A stretch of DNA of 5,240 bases, from assembly GCA_019510535.1 (NCBI GenBank), contig JAEKKE010000282.1:1-5240 (forward strand), written 5' to 3'. Positions 1 through 5,240 of the stretch are shown piece by piece (position 1 is the first letter of the stretch; each line of letters starts with the position of its first letter). This stretch comes from Acidobacteriota bacterium (GTDB lineage: Bacteria; Acidobacteriota; Terriglobia; Terriglobales; Acidobacteriaceae). Under the pieces are notes generated by a model. That model was not told where the DNA came from, did not search any database, and was given only the letters and a program-made list of their open reading frames with translations. The position numbers and the translations under genes are program-made.

Positions 1-2
1 AC

Positions 3-341
3 CTGGTAAAGCTCGGTCTGCATGCCACGCCGCCGGGAGAGACCGACAACGTCATCATCGCCAACATCACTGCATCGAAGGTCGGTAAGAAGTCGTCGGC
101 TGCTGATATGGAGAAGCTTGCAAAGCAGCAACCGATTGCCGTGCGTCTGGACAAGGACAAGACCTTCGATCTTCTGATTCCGATCACCGATGCCAAGGGA
201 CGCGACCTGAGCGGCGGCTTTGTGGTGATGGAGGTTCCATACACGAAGGCGGCGAGCGAAGAAGAGGCGATCAAGATTGGCCTTGCTGTTCGCGACGATA
301 TGCAGCGCCAGATCCCCAGCAAGAAAGCTCTCTACCAGTAA
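3..341 (+). CDS. C-terminal part of a conserved protein of unknown function (5' end outside window)
   Basis: The frame is open from the first full codon at base 3 to the TAA at 339-341, so the ATG at 108 is probably an internal Met and the gene begins upstream of the window. The visible 112 residues contain no signal peptide or membrane segment, are Lys/Glu rich, and read like a small alpha/beta domain. They include a stretch HATPPGETDNVIIA near the start, a Lys-rich turn (KVGKKS), two beta-like hydrophobic stretches (FDLLIPITDAKG and GGFVVMEVPY), then an acidic helix and the ending QIPSKKALYQ. I have an uncertain recollection of similar C-termini in acidobacterial secreted proteins, and the strand-turn-strand pattern is reminiscent of periplasmic Cache/PDC-type sensor folds, but no diagnostic motif supports this and I assign no function. 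The gene ends 34 bases before the receptor at 376 with no strong terminator between them, so the two are probably co-transcribed. Confidence is high that it is coding and low on role. Confidence 0.85.
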   Translation: MVKLGLHATPPGETDNVIIANITASKVGKKSSAADMEKLAKQQPIAVRLDKDKTFDLLIPITDAKGRDLSGGFVVMEVPYTKAASEEEAIKIGLAVRDDMQRQIPSKKALYQ

Positions 342-359
342 AGCGGGCGTTGGTCCCGC

Positions 360-366
360 GGAAGGA
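360..366 (+). promoter_or_regulatory. Ribosome binding site of the first TonB-dependent receptor
   Basis: The purine-rich GGAAGGA at 360-366 lies 9 bases before the ATG at 376, a standard Shine-Dalgarno spacing. It supports 376 as the start. An ATG overlapping the motif at 366 is in another frame and is not the start. A small 5-bp inverted repeat (GCGGG 343-347, CCCGC 355-359) sits immediately upstream of this site. Confidence 0.7.
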
Positions 367-375
367 TGAAACGCG

Positions 376-3369
376 ATGAAGAGAATGCTGACGTTGTTGC
401 TCCTGTTGCTGCCGGTACTGCGCCTTTCGGCGCAGACCGACCGGGCGACGTTGACCGGTGCGATTACGGATGCTTCGGGTGCGCGAATCGCCGGTGCGAA
501 GATTGTCCTCACGTCTGCCAATACTGAGACGCGGCGTGAGGCAGTGACGAACAAGGCAGGTCTGTACACCGTGACCTCACTCTCCACCGGAATATATACG
601 GTGGAGGTTGAGGCGGGTGGATTCGCGAAGTACCAGATAGATGATCTGACACTCGATGTAGGCCAGACGCGCACGCTCGATATGAAGCTGGCGGTTGCCG
701 GTGAGTCGACGCAGATCGAGGTAAGCCCTGATTCGGGGCTCTCGAAGTCTTCTGCGGAGATTGGCGGTGTGGTGCATGGTAAGCAGGCGACGGATGTGCC
801 GCTGAATGGCCGTAACTACATTGGTCTGGTCTCGCTGGCGCCGGGCGTGATTGATGGCGGCACGGGAACGCAGCAGGATATGCGGTTTGCCGGTTTGTCG
901 GATGAAGACAATACCTGGCACCTGGATGGCGTCGATAACTCCGGCATCAATCACCAGTATCAGAAGGTGGATCTTCATCTGCAGGTATCCACAGAGGCGA
1001 TTGCGGAGTTTCGCGCGAACGGCGTTGTCTACAGCGCCGATCAGGGCGGAACAGCAGGCGGGCAGGTTGAAGTGGTTTCTAAGACCGGCGGCGATAAGTT
1101 TCATGGAGCGCTGTGGGAGTATCTGCGCAACGATGTCTTCGATGCTGCTCCGTGGGGAGCGAATGGCGTGCTGCCTCCGCTTCGTTTGAATAACTTTGGA
1201 GCGAACCTGGGCGGGCCCATTCTTCGCAAGAAGCTCTTCTTCTTTGCGAACTACGATGCTCTCCGCCAGGTGATCGATCAAACGCTGACCGGCACGGTGC
1301 CGAGCCGCAGCTATCGTGCCCAGGTGGCTACACAACAGCCGGGGCTGGCTGCGCTGATCAATGCGTTTCCTCTGGGGCAGAAGAGCATCAGCGCTGTAAG
1401 CGATACATGGTTCGGCAGCGGGCGCCAGGTGACGCATGAGGATGCGGGCATTCTTCGCATGGACTATCACGTCAATGAGCGGATGAATGCGTTTGTCCGT
1501 GTCAACACCGATCACTACACGCAGAGTGCGCCGAATGGACTTGCTCCCTCGACGGGGTTCAATAACCTGAACACGCCGAATGCAACCATCGGTTTGCAGA
1601 ACACCTTTACGCCGCGTTTCTATAACGACTTCCGTTATGGATTCAACCGTGCCGAGTTCCTGCAAGGGCAGACGACGCCGTTCCCGTTCGCGTTGTCGAT
1701 CAGCACGTTTACCAGCATTGGCAATCCTGCAGGATCGATCCGTAACGACAACTCGTTTACGGCGCTGGACGATGCGACCTTTCTCTATGGAAGGCATACG
1801 TTGAAGGCTGGCATTACTGTGCGGCGCGTGCAGGAGAACAAGGCATCGCCGAACAGTCCGGACGAGACGATTGCCTACGTTGACTACACGACGTTCCTGC
1901 AGAACAAGATCGACTCCGATACGTATAACGGTCAGGTGCCTGTGACCGGGCAGCGTATGACCTCGTACTTCGGGTATGTGATGGATCAGTTCAAGCTGAG
2001 CCCGACGATCAACCTGAATCTCGGACTTCGCTATGAGTACTTCGGCGTGAATCATGAGGTGCTGGGCCGTGGACAGCTTGTCGATCCACTGCACTGCGCC
2101 GCGGTGATCTGCCCGGCGGGAGCGGCGTGGTACGACCCGAACCTTGCTAACTTTTCGCCGCGTGTCAGCGGCACATGGTCTCCGGCTGCTCTACGTGGCA
2201 AGTTTGTAGTGCGTGCTGGGTTCGGCACCTACTACGGCTTCGGTCAGTTCGGCGGGTTGAGTGCGCCGATCTCGAATCTGGCAACCAAGTACACGTTGAA
2301 TCAGAAGCAGGTGCCTGGTCTCAGCTATCCCATTGCTCCGGGGCTGGGTGTGGCAACCGGAAGCGCCAGTCCGTCGGCGTCGTCTACCAAGCGCAGAGAC
2401 ACTGCTGTGAATGAATGGACGCTGTCGATTCAGCAGGAGATTGCGAAGCAGACGATCTTCCAGGTCGCCTACTTTGGAACCAGCGCGGCACATACCTTCT
2501 CGGATACGACACTGAACGGCATCAATCCGGCGACGGGCACGCGGCCGTATGCGAACTTCTCCACCATTGACTACCGCGCTACGGATGCACATGCGAGCAC
2601 CAACGCATTGCAGACGAGCTTGCAGCGCAACATCACGCACGGCCTGATCGTATCGGCCAACTATCAGTACTCGCATCAGATTGATAATGGCGGCATCGGC
2701 GGCGGCGAGTCGGCTGCTCCGCAGAATGTTGCCTGCCGTGTGTGTGAGCGGGCCTCGGGTGACCAGGACCTGCGGCACTATTTTGCGGCGAGCGCTGTAT
2801 GGCAGTTGCCCTTCGGCCGTGGCCGCGCATACCTCAACAGCGTCTCGCGGCTTGCGGATTACTTCATCGGCGGCTGGCAGATGAGCGGTATTGCTTCTGC
2901 GCGCAGCGGCCAGCCGTTGAATATCACGGTCAGCCGCAGTGCGACTGCATTGCCGGATCAGTTGAACAAAGGCCAGCGTCCGAACCGTGTACCGGGAGTC
3001 TCGATGTATGCGAGCCCTCGCACGCCGGCGCTGTGGCTGAATCCCAATGCATTCTCCATGCCTGCGAATGGCACGTGGGGCAACCTGGGACGCAATGCAG
3101 CACGTGGGCCGTCGCACTGGCAGATCGATCCCGCATTGCGTAAGCGCTTCCCGATTAGCGAGCGTGTCGGCCTGGACTTCAAGGCGGAGGCGTTCAACAT
3201 CTTCAACGTGGCCCAGTACGGCAAGCCGGCGACGACATGGTCGCAGCCTGCGGGATCGGGTACATCGACTCCGACGAACTTCGGTGTCATTACCAGTTCG
3301 TATAACAGCAATCCAACCGGAAGGGGAACACCACGCGAGCTGCAGTTCAGCCTCAAGATGGAGTTCTAA
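376..3369 (+). CDS. TonB-dependent receptor, Oar-like, with carboxypeptidase-regulatory-like domain
   Basis: This is a complete 997-residue outer-membrane transporter-type protein. Residues 1-19 form a signal peptide (MKR, then a Leu-rich core) with likely cleavage at LSA|QT. Residues about 23-107 form a carboxypeptidase-regulatory-like beta-sandwich (TLTGAITDASGARIAGAKI, then GLYTVTSLSTGIYTVEVEAGGF). The stretch STQIEVS (111-117) sits where a TonB box is expected but is not canonical. The plug follows, with VPLNGRNY at 141-148, LAPGV at 154-158, LDGVDN at 183-188 and VEVVSKTGGDKFHG at 231-244. The Oar-family signature NNFGANLGGPILRKKLFFFANY is at 272-293. The beta-barrel fills the rest, with GLRYEY at 550-555, FNIFN at 940-944 and a terminal Phe (SLKMEF), the usual signal for outer-membrane barrel assembly. 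Length fits the roughly 950-1200 residues common in this family. Two Cys pairs occur (C574/C579 and C787/C790). By family, it would import a large or scarce ligand using TonB-ExbBD energy. The substrate is unknown; Oar itself is a Myxococcus outer-membrane protein. The start is supported by the site at 360-366. Confidence 0.95.
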   Translation: MKRMLTLLLLLLPVLRLSAQTDRATLTGAITDASGARIAGAKIVLTSANTETRREAVTNKAGLYTVTSLSTGIYTVEVEAGGFAKYQIDDLTLDVGQTRTLDMKLAVAGESTQIEVSPDSGLSKSSAEIGGVVHGKQATDVPLNGRNYIGLVSLAPGVIDGGTGTQQDMRFAGLSDEDNTWHLDGVDNSGINHQYQKVDLHLQVSTEAIAEFRANGVVYSADQGGTAGGQVEVVSKTGGDKFHGALWEYLRNDVFDAAPWGANGVLPPLRLNNFGANLGGPILRKKLFFFANYDALRQVIDQTLTGTVPSRSYRAQVATQQPGLAALINAFPLGQKSISAVSDTWFGSGRQVTHEDAGILRMDYHVNERMNAFVRVNTDHYTQSAPNGLAPSTGFNNLNTPNATIGLQNTFTPRFYNDFRYGFNRAEFLQGQTTPFPFALSISTFTSIGNPAGSIRNDNSFTALDDATFLYGRHTLKAGITVRRVQENKASPNSPDETIAYVDYTTFLQNKIDSDTYNGQVPVTGQRMTSYFGYVMDQFKLSPTINLNLGLRYEYFGVNHEVLGRGQLVDPLHCAAVICPAGAAWYDPNLANFSPRVSGTWSPAALRGKFVVRAGFGTYYGFGQFGGLSAPISNLATKYTLNQKQVPGLSYPIAPGLGVATGSASPSASSTKRRDTAVNEWTLSIQQEIAKQTIFQVAYFGTSAAHTFSDTTLNGINPATGTRPYANFSTIDYRATDAHASTNALQTSLQRNITHGLIVSANYQYSHQIDNGGIGGGESAAPQNVACRVCERASGDQDLRHYFAASAVWQLPFGRGRAYLNSVSRLADYFIGGWQMSGIASARSGQPLNITVSRSATALPDQLNKGQRPNRVPGVSMYASPRTPALWLNPNAFSMPANGTWGNLGRNAARGPSHWQIDPALRKRFPISERVGLDFKAEAFNIFNVAQYGKPATTWSQPAGSGTSTPTNFGVITSSYNSNPTGRGTPRELQFSLKMEF

Positions 3370-3384
3370 AAACGTTGGGTCGTT

Positions 3385-3421
3385 ATGTGGCTCCGTTCAC
3401 GAGGCGGGGCCACATCTTTTT
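3385..3421 (+). terminator. Rho-independent terminator after the first receptor
   Basis: An 11-bp stem (3385-3395 pairing with 3405-3415; one G-T wobble, 3392/3408) closes a 9-base loop (3396-3404). After a single C at 3416 comes a run of five T (3417-3421). The outer arms ATGTGGC and GCCACAT are perfectly complementary. It begins 15 bases after the stop codon of the 997-residue receptor. A minor 4-bp stem (AACG 3371-3374 with CGTT 3381-3384) abuts its base. On the other strand there is no T-run directly next to the stem, so it should act mainly on + strand transcription. It ends only two bases before the next ATG. Confidence 0.85.
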
Positions 3422-3423
3422 CT

Positions 3424-5240
3424 ATGAGGGGATTTGCTTTGCGTTGTGTGATTCAGCTTCTGCTCCTTGTGGGGCTTACTACGGTTGCGTTCGCCCAGCA
3501 GACGGTCCGCGGAAGTGTGGTTGACTCTGGCGGAGCGGTGGTTCCGGGTCTTACAGTTGAGCTTTCAGCGCAAAACGGAACGACCGTCACTGTAGTAACG
3601 AATGAGGCAGGACGGTTTAGCTTCCGCGGGGTCAGCGAGGGAACGTATCGCCTGCGCCTGGCGGCACAGCAGAGCTTTGCGGCGTTCGATACGAAGCTTA
3701 CCGTTGGACGGCGGCCGGTGGACGAGGTAACCATCCACCTTGTAGTGGCTGAGGTGAAGACCGAGGTCGATGCAGTGGAAGAGGAGGCGGGAGTTTCCAC
3801 GGCTGCGGAGTCTAACGCCAATCAGGCTGCCGCGGACAGTAAGGCGCTGGAGGCGTTGCCGATCTTCGATCAGAACGTGCTGGGTGCGTTGATGCCGTTT
3901 CTTTCGCAGCCGGCGATTGGTACCAGCGGCATCAGCATTGTGGTGGATGGCGTTGAGATGAAGGGGACCGGCGTGAGTGCGTCGGCGGTGAAGGAAGTGA
4001 GGATCAACAACGATCCGTACAGCGCGGAGACCAATCGTCCGGGCAAAGGGCGCATCGAGGTGATCACGAAGGCGCCGGGAGACAAGGTACATGGCACGCT
4101 GAACTTCCTGATTCGCGATGCGGCACTGGATGCGAAGAACTACTTTGCGCAGGTGAAGCCGCAGGAGCAGAAGCGGATCTTTGAGGGGTCGGTGCTGGGG
4201 CCACTCTATCGCGGCAGCAGCAGAACTGGCTTTCTGATCTCGGGATCACGGCAGGAGGATGATGCGCAGGCGATTGTGCATGCTGTTTCGCCAACGGGAC
4301 CGATTGATGCGAATGTGCCTGCGCCGGTTCATGAGACCGACTTCGCCGTGCGGCTGACGCGGGATCTGAATGCGAACCACAGGGTCTCGCTGCAGTACAA
4401 CGTAACGGACGTGGTGTCGAGGAACCTTGGTGTCGGGGGACTGGTGACGCAGGATGCCGGGGTAGATTCGCAGGCGCGGGAAGATGATGTCATCTTCAAC
4501 GATCGGCTGATTCTGTCGCCGACGCTTATCAACCAGTTGCAGCTCTTCTATGAGAAAGATCATGACCCCGCGCGCAGTGTAGTGAACGCGCGGAAGCTTA
4601 TTGTCGATGGCGGATTTACCGGCGGAGGTGCGCAGGCAGATCTGTACACGACGGAGAACAATCTCAAGATCAACGACATTGTCAGCCTAAGCCGTAGGAA
4701 GCACTATGTGAAGTTCGGCATCACGATTCCGAATATCAGCCGCCGAGCCTGGGAAGACCATACAAACCGCCTGGGCACGTATAACTTTTCAAGCCTGGGG
4801 GACTATGGCGCGGGCCGGCCTACGGCGTTTACGCAGTTGCAGGGCAATGGACGTGCGGTCTTCTGGCTGAATGAGCTGGGCATCTTTGTGCAGGATCAGA
4901 TTCGGCTTGCACCCAGGCTTCAGGCGACAGTGGGACTACGGTATGACTGGCAGACGTACTTTGAGTCTCCTCATAATGTGTCGCCGCGCGGTTCGCTGGC
5001 TTACGCCCTCAAGGATAAGAAGACGGTGATTCGTGGCGGTGCGGGGATGTTTTATGACCGCTCAGGGCCCGCGCCGATCGCCGATCTGAAGTTGCTGAAT
5101 GGGGCAAATCTTCGTTCGTATACGGTCTTTCAGGGAAGCTATCCCAACGCCATCATTCCGGCGGGTTATCCGTCGAACCTGGTTCGCCGGGCTTACGATG
5201 CGTATATCCCGTATACGGTGCACTACAGTCTTGCGTTGGA
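3424..5240 (+). CDS. Second TonB-dependent-receptor-like protein with carboxypeptidase-regulatory-like domain, 3' end outside window
   Basis: The frame stays open for 605 codons from ATG 3424 to the right edge, so the stop and the C-terminal barrel lie outside. Numbering below is from this ATG; the real start may be TTG 3439, which removes five residues. Residues 1-24 form a signal peptide (MRGFALR, then LLLLVGLTTV) with likely cleavage at AFA|QQ. Residues about 27-108 form a carboxypeptidase-regulatory-like domain (VRGSVVDSGGAVVPGLTVEL, then GRFSFRGVSEGTYRLRL). An acidic linker follows (VKTEVDAVEEEAG, 111-123). The plug-like region has LPIFDQN at 145-151, VVDGVEM at 173-179, VKEVRINNDPYSAE at 189-202 and IEVITKAPGDKVHG at 211-224, all alignable with the first receptor. 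LPIFDQN replaces LNGRN, and GSVLGPL (255-261) replaces GGPI. Barrel strands follow, including VGLRYDW at 503-509 and SPRGSLAY near 516-523. No Cys remains after the signal peptide in the visible part. It is probably an outer-membrane protein related to its neighbour; whether it still works as a TonB-driven importer is open because the plug is short. Confidence 0.9.
   Translation, partial: MRGFALRCVIQLLLLVGLTTVAFAQQTVRGSVVDSGGAVVPGLTVELSAQNGTTVTVVTNEAGRFSFRGVSEGTYRLRLAAQQSFAAFDTKLTVGRRPVDEVTIHLVVAEVKTEVDAVEEEAGVSTAAESNANQAAADSKALEALPIFDQNVLGALMPFLSQPAIGTSGISIVVDGVEMKGTGVSASAVKEVRINNDPYSAETNRPGKGRIEVITKAPGDKVHGTLNFLIRDAALDAKNYFAQVKPQEQKRIFEGSVLGPLYRGSSRTGFLISGSRQEDDAQAIVHAVSPTGPIDANVPAPVHETDFAVRLTRDLNANHRVSLQYNVTDVVSRNLGVGGLVTQDAGVDSQAREDDVIFNDRLILSPTLINQLQLFYEKDHDPARSVVNARKLIVDGGFTGGGAQADLYTTENNLKINDIVSLSRRKHYVKFGITIPNISRRAWEDHTNRLGTYNFSSLGDYGAGRPTAFTQLQGNGRAVFWLNELGIFVQDQIRLAPRLQATVGLRYDWQTYFESPHNVSPRGSLAYALKDKKTVIRGGAGMFYDRSGPAPIADLKLLNGANLRSYTVFQGSYPNAIIPAGYPSNLVRRAYDAYIPYTVHYSLAL
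3426..3432 (+). promoter_or_regulatory. Candidate ribosome binding site inside the 5' end of the second receptor gene
   Basis: GAGGGGA at 3426-3432 overlaps the third base of the ATG at 3424. It lies 6 bases before an in-frame TTG at 3439 (9 bases from the GAGG core). The bases before the ATG at 3424 are the terminator's T-run and 3' arm and contain no accessible Shine-Dalgarno motif; the nearest G-run, 3406-3409, is inside the stem. The motif therefore argues for initiation at TTG 3439 rather than ATG 3424. A GTG at 3448 is in frame but sits 15 bases from the end of the motif, which is too far. Confidence 0.5.

Noticed and set aside
108..341. A separate small 77-residue gene starting at ATG 108.
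   Set aside because: The same frame is open back to the window edge with protein-like sequence, and no good Shine-Dalgarno motif precedes 108. It is better read as the tail of a longer gene.
343..359. Inverted repeat GCGGG / CCCGC between the first two genes, considered as a terminator.
   Set aside because: The stem is only 5 bp with a 7-base loop and is followed by GGAAGGA, not a T-run. It could at most influence access to the adjacent ribosome binding site.
577..2094. A 505-residue open frame on the - strand, opposite the first receptor, followed by a 308-codon one at 2191-3117.
   Set aside because: Both are in exact codon register with the receptor, so their stops can arise only where the sense strand uses TTA, CTA or TCA. 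Those codons are rare here: the two frames end at a TCA (577-579) and a CTA (2191-2193). The translations are Arg/His/Ile-rich with no recognisable domain. They are shadows of codon bias.
3342..3370. A possible promoter (TCTAAA near 3365-3370) for the second receptor.
   Set aside because: The -10 match is poor, there is no recognisable -35 at the right distance, and a transcript from it would still have to cross the terminator at 3385-3421.
3453..4563. Several - strand open frames (122, 175, 75, 76 and 105 codons) beneath the second receptor.
   Set aside because: They overlap one another and the clearly coding + strand frame, have low-complexity Ser/Thr/Arg/Pro-rich translations, and show no recognisable motifs.

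Overview
The window looks like chromosomal DNA of a moderately GC-rich Gram-negative bacterium, most probably an Acidobacteriota member of the Terriglobia (Terriglobus / Granulicella / Edaphobacter type). I infer this from two consecutive Oar-like TonB-dependent receptors, each carrying an N-terminal carboxypeptidase-regulatory-like domain, a protein class greatly expanded in that group, and from the codon use. The placement comes from protein style only; no marker gene is present.

Layout, all on the + strand and almost wholly coding. (1) Bases 3-341 are the 3' end of a gene whose start lies outside the window. It encodes the C-terminal 112 residues of a conserved protein of unknown function. 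(2) After a 34-base gap with a good ribosome binding site, 376-3369 is a complete 997-residue outer-membrane TonB-dependent receptor with signal peptide, regulatory-like domain, plug, beta-barrel and a C-terminal Phe. (3) A strong intrinsic terminator lies at 3385-3421. (4) Only two bases after its T-run, a second TonB-dependent-receptor-like gene opens at 3424 (or TTG 3439) and runs without a stop off the right edge. It has the same architecture as the first but a clearly shorter plug region.

The three genes could form one transcription unit. The first pair is closely spaced with no convincing terminator between them. The terminator after the first receptor would make expression of the second depend on read-through or on a promoter I cannot see. 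The receptors' substrates cannot be read from the sequence. No RNA gene, mobile element, CRISPR array or substantial repeat was seen. The most noteworthy points are the terminator abutting the second receptor's start, the start-codon ambiguity there, and the compact plug of the second receptor. I see no convincing evidence of an undescribed system.
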